In this document: positions 8,131 through 16,257 of the stretch, piece after piece
Position numbering within the stretch: the stretch's first letter is position 1
Layout: each line of letters begins with the position of its first letter
Assembly (NCBI GenBank): GCA_938035525.1
Contig: CALHOI010000001.1
Location: forward strand, 1 to 40,270
Origin: an uncultured Granulosicoccaceae bacterium
Lineage (GTDB): Bacteria; Pseudomonadota; Gammaproteobacteria; Granulosicoccales; Granulosicoccaceae
Direction: 5' to 3'
DNA length: 40,270 bases
The notes under the pieces: generated by a model
The model's input: the letters and a program-made list of their open reading frames with translations, nothing else
Database searches by the model: none
What the model was told of the DNA's origin: nothing
Translations under genes and position numbers: made by a program

Positions 8131-11130
8131 ATGTTGACAAAATTAAAATCAATTTATCGACGACTGCCGTCTTTCTCTCCGCGGTTTCATATCGCCTTTG
8201 GTTTGTCTTCATTGTTAACGGCTGTTGTGCTTTTGTCGATGTATCTGGGCTTTGTCCCTGATCGTGCGGGTGCGCAAATGGACGGTCGAGTTGCGCTTGC
8301 CGAAGCGGTATCTTCCACTAATTCGGTATTGTTAAAACGCGGTGATCTGGCTGGTATGCGGGGTGCTCTGGAATTTATTGTTGCGCGAAACCCTGATCTT
8401 AATGCCATTGAATTGCAACGTGCTTCAGATAAAAGCCGTGTGTTTTTCGGTTTCAATGAAGACACTGATGAAGCCGCAAGTTATACAAACCAGTCAGCGG
8501 GCGCTTCTGATGCATTGCTAACCTCATTTAATTCTGGCTCGATTGTCAGCGTACCCTTACTGCGTGGTGATCAGGAATGGGGGCAAATGCATTTTCAATT
8601 TGCAGTACCAAAGAAAGTCTCGCTATGGGATAAAGTACGGCAATCAACATTTAGCTTGATGGCCTTTATCGGCTTAATAAGTTTTCCGATGTTTTACTTT
8701 TACCTTGGCAAAATGCTTAAAGAACTTAACCCGTCTACAGCGGTTCCTGCCCGGGTTCGTTCTGCACTGGATACCATTGCAGAATCATTGCTGGTGCTCG
8801 ATGGGCGTGGCAACGTGGTTCTGGCCAATGCGGCTTTTGCTGAATTAAATGGTAAGCCGGCGGATGACTTGCTTGGAGTAAGAGCCGACTCTTTGCCCTG
8901 GGTACAAGAAAACGAGGACAACCCAACTTATCCGTGGCAACAAGCTTTTGCCTCGGCGAAACCAACTCGGATGGACATGGTTGGCTACGTGGACAAGGAA
9001 GGTGAAAGTAGAAAATTTATTGTCAACTGTTCTCCGGTGATGGGCGCGAAAGGCAAGGTTGGTGGCGTACTTATTAGTATGGGTGACGTAACGCTTCTGG
9101 AAGAAAAAGAATTGCTGCTGCGCCAATCAATGGAAGAGGCAGAAGCGGCAAACGAGGCTAAAACCGCCTTTCTTTCAAACATGAGTCATGAAATACGGAC
9201 GCCGATGACGGCTATATTGGGATTTACCGAAGTGTTAAAACGCGGTACCAATACCAGTGAAGATGATCGTATCCGCCATCTTAATACTATATCCAATAGT
9301 GGTACTCATTTACTTGAGCTGATTAATGATGTACTGGACTTGTCAAAGGTTGAGTCCGGTGCAATGGAAGTTGAAGCTATTCCTTGTAAGGCCGCCTACA
9401 TTTCCAATGAGGTAGTACATGTCCTGAAAGTCAAAGCCAGTGAAAAGGGCATCGACTTAAACATTGAAGTTGCGAACGATTTACCTGCTCACATCATGAG
9501 TGATCCTTCACGCTTACGCCAAATTGTCACCAACCTGATTGGTAATGCGATTAAGTTTACCGAGCAAGGCGAAGTCCGTGTGCGTTTGGAATACGATGCC
9601 ACCCCTGAAGATCCGCGCATGCTTGTTAAGGTGATGGATACCGGTATTGGTATGAGCGAAAAACAGCTTTCATCTATTTTTGAAGCCTTTATCCAGGCTG
9701 ATGCGTCTATCACCCGTCGGTTCGGTGGCACTGGATTGGGGCTGTCAATCAGTCGCAAGCTTGCGCTTGCCATGAATGGCGACATTATCGTCACCAGTGT
9801 TGAAGGTGAGGGCAGTACATTTATGCTCACTTTACCGGTGGGCGATATTGGTGATACGCCAATGATGAGCATCGAACAGGTTTATGCGTCTTTTACTGAG
9901 ATCGAAATTCAAGCTTCCCGGTCCTGGACGTTTCCCAAATGTCGTGCTTTGGTTGTTGACGATGGCCCTGAGAATCGTGAACTTCTTTCGGTTGTGCTTG
10001 GCGACCTGGGTATTGACATTGTCACGGCCGAAAACGGTAAAGAAGGTTTGGACGAAGTCATTGCCAATGAGTTTGATGTTGTACTTATGGATATTCAAAT
10101 GCCGGTCATGGACGGTTATCAAGCTGTGGCTGCAATGCGAGAGCAGGGCATTAAGCTACCCGTTATCGCGCTAACGGCCAATGCTATGAAAGGTTATGAG
10201 CAACGGGTATTGGATGCCGGGTTTTCTCATTACATGACCAAGCCCATCAATCTGGATGAACTCACAGCACTGCTCGCAGATTTACTTGGCGGCACTTATT
10301 CGCTCGAAGATGCTGAGACTGTATCGAACGCACAGCCCTCAGCCGTGACCACTAATCTGGCAACAGACAATGATGGGCCGGTTTATAGCACCATGGCTCA
10401 GCAGAATCCAAAATTTGAAGCCATCGCAAAACAGTTTGTTGTGCGGTTGGAAGAGCAGATGCAGGTGATGAACACGTGCCTTGAGCAATGCGATTTTGAT
10501 GCTTTGGCAAAACAAGCGCATTGGTTGAAAGGCTCTGGAGGCACTGTTGGTTTTGCCGAGTTTGCGCAGCCGGCTGCCCAACTTGAACTCGCGGCCAAGA
10601 GCAATGATGCCGACACTGTCAAAGACAAACTCGATGTGATCAAAGATATCCATAGTCGCATCAGTTTCGATAAAGTTCACAGTAACTCTACTGGTGTGGA
10701 AACTGTGCACCATCACACTGAACAGACGTCTGCAAACACTAACGTGTTAACAAACGGTGTATCAACGCCGGGCGGGGCCGCTAAGAGTGGTGAAGACGAG
10801 GGAGAGCCGGTTTACAGTACGCTGCCAATGAACAATCCTCGCTTCCGAAGTATTGTGATGAAGTTTATACCCAGACTGGAAGAGCAACTGGTGGAATTTC
10901 GGTCTGCGCTGTCGGATGAGGACTTTGACACCGTTGCCAAATTGGCGCACTGGCTTAAGGGCTCAGGAGGCAATGTCGGGTTTGATGGCTTTACGCGCTT
11001 GGCGACAGCGCTGGAAACCAGCGCGAAAGCGAAAGATGCTGATCGAGTTAAACAAGACTTTGACGCCGTTGAGTATTACTCAGGACGAGTGCAACGGGGT
11101 TGGGATACCTTGCTGGAGAAATCTGCGTGA
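8131..11130 (+). CDS. Hybrid sensor histidine kinase (PAS-HisKA-HATPase-REC-Hpt-Hpt)
   Basis: This is a membrane-bound phosphorelay kinase. Counting from an upstream in-frame GTG at 8089 (1,013 residues), two membrane helices at about 37-58 and 186-206 flank a periplasmic sensor region. They are followed by a PAS domain (about 225-335), the HisKA H-box with phospho-His 367 (SHEIRTPM), an ATPase domain (NLIGNAIKFTE, DTGIGM, GGTGLGLSIS) and a receiver with phospho-Asp 668 (VLMDIQMPVMDG). Two Hpt domains follow, with His 811 and His 954 in AHWLKGSGG motifs. I prefer the ATG at 8131 (residue 15 of the long form) because the lysine/arginine-rich start before the first helix follows it directly. 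All relay residues are present. The signal is unknown. The next gene encodes a receiver protein, a likely partner. The 217-base gap upstream suggests its own promoter. Confidence 0.9.
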   Translation: MLTKLKSIYRRLPSFSPRFHIAFGLSSLLTAVVLLSMYLGFVPDRAGAQMDGRVALAEAVSSTNSVLLKRGDLAGMRGALEFIVARNPDLNAIELQRASDKSRVFFGFNEDTDEAASYTNQSAGASDALLTSFNSGSIVSVPLLRGDQEWGQMHFQFAVPKKVSLWDKVRQSTFSLMAFIGLISFPMFYFYLGKMLKELNPSTAVPARVRSALDTIAESLLVLDGRGNVVLANAAFAELNGKPADDLLGVRADSLPWVQENEDNPTYPWQQAFASAKPTRMDMVGYVDKEGESRKFIVNCSPVMGAKGKVGGVLISMGDVTLLEEKELLLRQSMEEAEAANEAKTAFLSNMSHEIRTPMTAILGFTEVLKRGTNTSEDDRIRHLNTISNSGTHLLELINDVLDLSKVESGAMEVEAIPCKAAYISNEVVHVLKVKASEKGIDLNIEVANDLPAHIMSDPSRLRQIVTNLIGNAIKFTEQGEVRVRLEYDATPEDPRMLVKVMDTGIGMSEKQLSSIFEAFIQADASITRRFGGTGLGLSISRKLALAMNGDIIVTSVEGEGSTFMLTLPVGDIGDTPMMSIEQVYASFTEIEIQASRSWTFPKCRALVVDDGPENRELLSVVLGDLGIDIVTAENGKEGLDEVIANEFDVVLMDIQMPVMDGYQAVAAMREQGIKLPVIALTANAMKGYEQRVLDAGFSHYMTKPINLDELTALLADLLGGTYSLEDAETVSNAQPSAVTTNLATDNDGPVYSTMAQQNPKFEAIAKQFVVRLEEQMQVMNTCLEQCDFDALAKQAHWLKGSGGTVGFAEFAQPAAQLELAAKSNDADTVKDKLDVIKDIHSRISFDKVHSNSTGVETVHHHTEQTSANTNVLTNGVSTPGGAAKSGEDEGEPVYSTLPMNNPRFRSIVMKFIPRLEEQLVEFRSALSDEDFDTVAKLAHWLKGSGGNVGFDGFTRLATALETSAKAKDADRVKQDFDAVEYYSGRVQRGWDTLLEKSA

Positions 11131-11200
11131 AGCCAGCATTGGCCAGATTTTTAATGCCAAATCAAGCTAGAGCGAATTGTGAGTGAGAATTGTGAGTGAT

Positions 11201-12988
11201 ATGACGTCACATAAAACACCGGAAGATGCTATTGCTCAAGCCACTGCGCTCATGGGCAACGCCAAGATCATGATGATCGACGATGAGCCGTTGAACATGG
11301 AAGTGTTGCAGGTTCACCTTGAAGCCGAGGGCTATAACCGGTTTGTTTCCGTTTCTGATTCAAAACTGGCGGTTGAAACCATTAAAGCCGATGTGCCGGA
11401 CGTGTTGCTACTTGATCTGGTTATGCCAGAAGTTACTGGTTTTGATATCTTACGAGAAATGCGTCTCGATGATGATATTAAAAACGTCCCGGTTATCGTT
11501 CTAACCTCATCGGAGGATGCAGACACAAAATTACAGGCATTGCAGTTGGGCGCAACTGACTTTCTGTCTAAACCAGTTGATGCAAGTGAGTTAGCACTAC
11601 GTATGCGCAACACGCTTTCTTCACGCGCTTACCTGAAACGTATGCTCAGTTTCGACCCACTGACCGATTTACCTAACCGGTTATCCTTTACCAAAGAACT
11701 CGGAACGGCACTTGAAAGTGTGCAGCAATCTGATAGTCAGGCAGCCCTGTTGTTGTTCAATATCAATCGATTTAAAGCGATCAACGATTCTTTGGGGCCA
11801 GAGCGCGGTGATGAGGTGCTTTGGGCATTCAGCGAGCGTTTAAAAAGTACGTTCGATAATGCACCGGTTGATTCTCAGTGCCAAGCCGGTAATGCGCTTA
11901 AAACATCCATTGCTCGAGTAGGCGGCGATCGCTTCGGCATACTTATGCCCATTGCTTGCGTTGTATCTCAAAAGGAAGGGCTTACCAATCTGTTAAACGA
12001 ATTTGTTGAAGTACTTGAAAAACCGTTTACAGTTGCTGATCAGGATATCTATTTGACGGTAAGCATTGGTGTGTCAACGTTGTCCAAACTGACTGCCAGC
12101 GTTGAAAATTTAATCAATGATGCCGAAACAGCCATGCTGCATGCGAAGGGGCGTCGGGATACGCAGTATGCTTTTTATGCTGAGCAAATGGATGAAAAAG
12201 CCCGTGAGCTTCTAAGCATGGAAAACGGTATGCGTACGGCGGTTGAAAATGGTGAGATTTTTCTGGTATTTCAACCCAAGGTCAATGTGGCAAGTGGCGA
12301 TATTGTCGGTGCGGAAGCCTTAGTGCGCTGGTTACACCCCGAGTTTGGTTTGATTTCCCCGGTCAATTTTATTCCACTTGCCGAAGACACTGGCATGATT
12401 GTGTCGATCGGAGAATGGGTATTGCGTGAGTCCTGCCGAGCAGCGCAAGAGTGGCGTGAGTTGGGTTACGATGATTTCAGGATTGCAGTTAACGTATCTA
12501 TTCGTCAACTACACGAGCTGGACTTTATCGCGATAGTGCAAAAAGCGCTCGACGACAGTGGCTTACCCGCTGACTCGCTGATTGTTGAACTGACAGAAAA
12601 CATGATAATGGAAAATGCTGAAACCAATATCGTCAAGCTTCAACAATTAAAGAACCTGGGTGTGAAAATTTCTATTGACGACTTCGGCACTGGTTATTCT
12701 TCGCTGAGTTACTTACAGCGATTTCCATTGGATCAGCTAAAAATTGATCGCTCTTTTATTAAAGAAATTAAGGGCGTGACAGATAGAATGCCGATTGTAA
12801 AAGCGGTTATTTCTTTGGCGCACGATCTTGGCTTAAACGTGGTTGCCGAAGGCATTGAAACGCATCATCAGTTGGCCCACATCAAGGCCCTGCGCTGCGA
12901 AGAGTACCAGGGTTATTACTGCTCCAAGCCAGTACCCGATGTAGAATTCATTCAGCTGCTAAACGAGCATTCCAGAAAGTCTGCCTAG
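11201..12988 (+). CDS. Response regulator with degenerate GGDEF and intact EAL domains
   Basis: An N-terminal receiver (phospho-Asp in LLLDLVMPEV, residue 72 from the ATG at 11201), a GGDEF-like domain and a C-terminal EAL domain are visible. The cyclase motif reads GGDRF instead of GGDEF/GGEEF, and the metal-binding Asp of the usual DLDRFK motif is Asn (FNINRFK). Diguanylate cyclase activity is therefore unlikely. The EAL half keeps EALVRW, a glutamate in the ENMIMEN segment, DDFGTGYSSLSYL and KIDRSF, so cyclic-di-GMP phosphodiesterase activity is likely. An alternative GTG start lies 18 bases upstream at 11183. It follows the hybrid kinase by about 70 bases on the same strand and is its probable output. 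The stop codon overlaps that of the convergent btuD gene in CTAG. Confidence 0.88.
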   Translation: MTSHKTPEDAIAQATALMGNAKIMMIDDEPLNMEVLQVHLEAEGYNRFVSVSDSKLAVETIKADVPDVLLLDLVMPEVTGFDILREMRLDDDIKNVPVIVLTSSEDADTKLQALQLGATDFLSKPVDASELALRMRNTLSSRAYLKRMLSFDPLTDLPNRLSFTKELGTALESVQQSDSQAALLLFNINRFKAINDSLGPERGDEVLWAFSERLKSTFDNAPVDSQCQAGNALKTSIARVGGDRFGILMPIACVVSQKEGLTNLLNEFVEVLEKPFTVADQDIYLTVSIGVSTLSKLTASVENLINDAETAMLHAKGRRDTQYAFYAEQMDEKARELLSMENGMRTAVENGEIFLVFQPKVNVASGDIVGAEALVRWLHPEFGLISPVNFIPLAEDTGMIVSIGEWVLRESCRAAQEWRELGYDDFRIAVNVSIRQLHELDFIAIVQKALDDSGLPADSLIVELTENMIMENAETNIVKLQQLKNLGVKISIDDFGTGYSSLSYLQRFPLDQLKIDRSFIKEIKGVTDRMPIVKAVISLAHDLGLNVVAEGIETHHQLAHIKALRCEEYQGYYCSKPVPDVEFIQLLNEHSRKSA

Positions 12989-13806
12989 TCAGCTTTTTTT
13001 ATTGCCTCGATGTTTGCCTGATCGTTTGCCAGCTTATGAGGCACTATCCACGGAATAGTGTCACACCCTGTAATGACTTCGACTCCGTATACTGCTTTGA
13101 TGTTCTCGTTACTAAGAACAGTAGCAGCATTACCGTGTGCCTGAACGTATCCCTCATTGATAAGGTATAAGCGATCGCAGTAACGACAGGCCAGAGAAAG
13201 ATCGTGCAACACCACAATGCAGGCCTGAGTACCGGATGCGAATTCGCGCAGCATGTCCATGGTTTGAATCTGATGTTTTAAATCCAGTGATGAAACGGGC
13301 TCGTCGGCTAATAACAGGCTGGGTTTTGCGGCCAGCACGCGTGCCATTAACACCCGGGCTCGCTCGCCACCCGACAGCGTTGTTGCATCGCGATTCGCTA
13401 AGTGGGTGGAGTCTGTTACGTGCAGTGCGTGTTTAATGGCGTATTCATCTTCAGCATTCAATTTTTGCCAGGCAGATAAATGCGGGTATCGGCCTAGGCT
13501 GACCAGCCTGTGAACACTCAGTGGCCAATGGATTTCACCCATTTGCGGCAACCAGCCAATTGAGCGTGCCCTGATAGTTGATTCGATAGATGCAATGTCT
13601 TCACCGTCAAGAAGAACGGTGCCAGAGCCTGGTGTGCTCAGTCCGGCTAACAAGGAAAGCAATGTGGATTTGCCAGCGCCGTTAGGGCCGATCAGGCCAA
13701 TCATTTCACCGGAATCGGCGTGCATGGAGACCTTATTGAGTATCGTCGCACCAGCAATTTGCACGCTCAGCTGGTCTGCTTGAAGTCTGGTTTGTTGTGA
13801 GGACAT
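12985..13806 (-). CDS. btuD: Vitamin B12 (cobalamin) ABC importer ATPase
   Basis: This 273-residue ABC ATPase has Walker A (GPNGAGKSTL), signature (LSGGERARVLMARVLA), Walker B (LLLADEPVSSLD) and switch His (VVLHDLSLACRY), all intact. It belongs to the FecE/BtuD/FhuC branch that serves siderophore, heme and cobalamin importers. The cobalamin assignment rests on context: it is the last gene of a minus-strand operon that opens with a cobalamin riboswitch and btuB. It starts 3 bases after btuC ends. The family alone would not tell B12 from iron chelates. Confidence 0.88.
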   Translation of the reverse strand: MSSQQTRLQADQLSVQIAGATILNKVSMHADSGEMIGLIGPNGAGKSTLLSLLAGLSTPGSGTVLLDGEDIASIESTIRARSIGWLPQMGEIHWPLSVHRLVSLGRYPHLSAWQKLNAEDEYAIKHALHVTDSTHLANRDATTLSGGERARVLMARVLAAKPSLLLADEPVSSLDLKHQIQTMDMLREFASGTQACIVVLHDLSLACRYCDRLYLINEGYVQAHGNAATVLSNENIKAVYGVEVITGCDTIPWIVPHKLANDQANIEAIKKAD

Positions 13807-13809
13807 AAA

Positions 13810-14805
13810 TTACCCGTTGTACTTATGCCTTGAGCTGATGATTAAATAAAAAAAGAATGGTGCGCCAACCAACGCGGTCAACACTCCAACTTTTAAGTGT
13901 TGGTCTGTGGGTATTAACCTGACACCAATGTCGGCTGCCAGCAACACAGCCGCGCCTGCTAGAGCCGAAACCGGTAGCAGTCGAGCAGGTTCATGATTAA
14001 CTAAGGGGCGCAACAGATGGGGCACAACAAGGCCTATAAAGCCGATCATTCCTGCAACCGACACTGCGGCACCCACAGCAAGCGATACCGCGATAAACAC
14101 TCGCCAACGAAGCGGGTTTAATTTTATGCCAAGACTGCGCGCGGTTGATTCCCCCAGCGTCAGTGCGTTGAGTTGACGACCGACCCCAATGAGCAAAGCC
14201 CAGCCAAGAAAAGTACAAGGGAGTAACAACCACAGGTCTTTGAGGCTTCGATCGGTCAGATCACCTAATGTCCATAACAACAGTTCCTGAACGGCGTAAG
14301 GACTTGGCGCAAGATTGAGTAGCAACGACAGGCAGGCCGTGCTCAGTGCGTTAATCGCAACTCCTGCCAATATCAACGTGGTGATTCCCGCACTTCGACC
14401 CGCGAGTATATAAACCAGCACGGTAGCGATTAAAGAGCCACTCATTCCTGCAACGGGGACCCACTGTGTGTAGCCGATACCCGTGGTGAAATACAAAACA
14501 CTAACCGCACCCAGTGCAGCACCACTTGAACTGCCAATAAGACCCGGGCTTGCCAAAGGATTGCGCAGCAATCCCTGCATAACTGCACCACATAACCCCA
14601 GTGATGCGCCAATGACGGCCGCGATAATCATTCTTGGAAAACGGATTTCCCTTAGAATGACGGCGTTGGTGGAGTTGGGATCACTGAATTGATCGGAAAC
14701 TGCCGCAAGAACGGATATCGATTCACTACCGAAAATCAAGCTGGTTACTGCAAGTGCAGTAACCAGCATAGTTAACAGTATGATCAGTCGGCTGTCGGAG
14801 CGCAT
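13810..14805 (-). CDS. btuC: Vitamin B12 ABC importer permease
   Basis: This is an inner-membrane permease of the FecCD/BtuC family, about 331 residues with around ten predicted helices. It contains the conserved RFPRMIIAAVIGASLG segment and the NPLASPGLIG loop. A glycine-rich stretch, IGFIGLVVPHLLR, matches the region that contacts the ATPase. The ATG at 14805 is preferred; a TTG at 14811 gives two more residues. Together with BtuD it would form the BtuC2D2 importer. The partner binding protein BtuF is not found in the window. The gene lies 70 bases after the lipoprotein gene and 3 bases before btuD. The B12 substrate is inferred from the riboswitch-led operon. Confidence 0.88.
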   Translation of the reverse strand: MRSDSRLIILLTMLVTALAVTSLIFGSESISVLAAVSDQFSDPNSTNAVILREIRFPRMIIAAVIGASLGLCGAVMQGLLRNPLASPGLIGSSSGAALGAVSVLYFTTGIGYTQWVPVAGMSGSLIATVLVYILAGRSAGITTLILAGVAINALSTACLSLLLNLAPSPYAVQELLLWTLGDLTDRSLKDLWLLLPCTFLGWALLIGVGRQLNALTLGESTARSLGIKLNPLRWRVFIAVSLAVGAAVSVAGMIGFIGLVVPHLLRPLVNHEPARLLPVSALAGAAVLLAADIGVRLIPTDQHLKVGVLTALVGAPFFFYLIISSRHKYNG

Positions 14806-14875
14806 GCGCAATTATGACTGAAATGCTGTTTCAACGTGCTTTTAAAACGAGCAATGAGTATTGCTGCTTCCACGA

Positions 14876-16231
14876 TTATTGTTCAATGTCTAGAAAAATA
14901 ATATTCAATGGGGCAAACGATGTTGGGATGAACGGCTCAATCAATGTGTCATCCTCAGCATTGAGTCGTACAAATCCTGGCGCATCAGCACTGTTAACAC
15001 CCATCCAGACATTGCCATCACTGCCCACGTCGAGCGTTGCCACTTCCTGGCTCACCACAGAGCCCACCTGTTCACCCATGATGCCGGTTGAAGGGTTGAA
15101 GGTATACAGTTTCGTTCGCGGGCTGCCATCATCAGGTGCCGCGTTGGCATACATAGCAACGTAACCCTTGGTGTCGCTAACAACCAGCGTTTCGGCAATG
15201 AACCCATTGTTGTTAGCTTGGTCACCGTCGTCGAGTCGCTGACTAAGCGCATAGGTATCGGCATCAATAGCGAACAGACCACCAGAGTACGGATCTGCTT
15301 CAAGCATGTTGAATTCGACAAAAATATTGCCGCGCCCAGTGACAAAAATTTCGTCAGTGGCCTCGTTGAAGCGAATGTCGGCTGGGTTCAAACTGTTCAG
15401 TGGAATACCCATCAGGCTATCGCCTTGACGCGTATCGATTTCGGTGTCGGTGGTTACGTCGAACACAGCAACATAGCCCGTTTCAATCGGGTTGAATCCG
15501 GTCAGGCGTTGCATTACAACGAATAACTTGTCGTCAACAATGACACCTGATGTGGCGTTCGGTGATAAATCGTCATCGGACGGATCAGGGTCGTAGGCAG
15601 AAATATCAATCTCACCAATTTTAAATTCTTCTTCGGTGGTCGCTGATGGATTGATGATCCAGATAGTCGGACTGCCGTAGCGCAATACGTAAGCTTTGGT
15701 CTCATCGACAAACACAACATCATGCGGATTAGCAGAAACGTCTGGTGTGGTCAGTGAATACTGGTACTCAACAACCGACGTATCGGTAGCGCTGAGTTTT
15801 GTGAGTGAATCAAGCTGAAATCGGCCAAGCTGATAGATACTATCGCCAAAGCTTTCAACGCGAATGTCGCTCATGGTTGCAGGGTAGGTTGCATCGACGG
15901 TGCCTTCGGCAAGGGAGATACGTTCTATTTGACCGGTGGGAAATGACGCTGTTGCCGTAAACGCAAACGAGTCTACGTTTGTGTTTGTGCCACCATCGGT
16001 GTCGTTTCCGTTATCGCCGTCAGTATCACCGCCAGTCTCACCATCAGTGCTATTGCCTGCGTCCTGGCCACCTTCTGCATCTGTATCGCCAGACGTTGAG
16101 ATGCCATCGGTGTCGCCATCACTCATGTCGGCATCGTCGTCGCTAGAGCTACACGCACCCAGAGCAACGGTTGCCGATAAAATAAATGGCAGTGCAAACT
16201 TCCTGGCTACTGATGTGTTTTTAATGATCAT
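14876..16231 (-). CDS. Secreted lipoprotein with predicted beta-propeller fold, possible BtuG-like B12-binding protein
   Basis: The 451-residue protein begins with a lipoprotein signal ending in LGAC (lipidated Cys at about residue 27). An Asp/Gly/Thr/Ser-rich linker runs to about residue 87. The rest, about 360 residues, is beta-rich and built from repeated units with strands such as DSIYQLGRF, TKAYVLRYG, DKLFVVMQ and DEIFVTGRG, typical of YncE-like beta-propellers. It is the second gene of the riboswitch-led B12 operon, 26 bases after btuB, with a good ribosome site (GGAGAAAAG). Bacteroides BtuG is a surface lipoprotein with a beta-propeller fold that captures B12 for BtuB. The same role, or replacement of BtuF, is my inference from fold, lipidation and gene order. 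No direct sequence match to BtuG was tested. Confidence 0.72.
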   Translation of the reverse strand: MIIKNTSVARKFALPFILSATVALGACSSSDDDADMSDGDTDGISTSGDTDAEGGQDAGNSTDGETGGDTDGDNGNDTDGGTNTNVDSFAFTATASFPTGQIERISLAEGTVDATYPATMSDIRVESFGDSIYQLGRFQLDSLTKLSATDTSVVEYQYSLTTPDVSANPHDVVFVDETKAYVLRYGSPTIWIINPSATTEEEFKIGEIDISAYDPDPSDDDLSPNATSGVIVDDKLFVVMQRLTGFNPIETGYVAVFDVTTDTEIDTRQGDSLMGIPLNSLNPADIRFNEATDEIFVTGRGNIFVEFNMLEADPYSGGLFAIDADTYALSQRLDDGDQANNNGFIAETLVVSDTKGYVAMYANAAPDDGSPRTKLYTFNPSTGIMGEQVGSVVSQEVATLDVGSDGNVWMGVNSADAPGFVRLNAEDDTLIEPFIPTSFAPLNIIFLDIEQ

Positions 16232-16257
16232 CTTTTCTCCGATGGGTAAGTTGGCTT

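Noticed and set aside
14876-16231. The B12-operon lipoprotein as BtuF
   Set aside because: It has a long Asp-rich tether and many short beta repeats, unlike the two-lobed BtuF fold; a propeller fold fits better.
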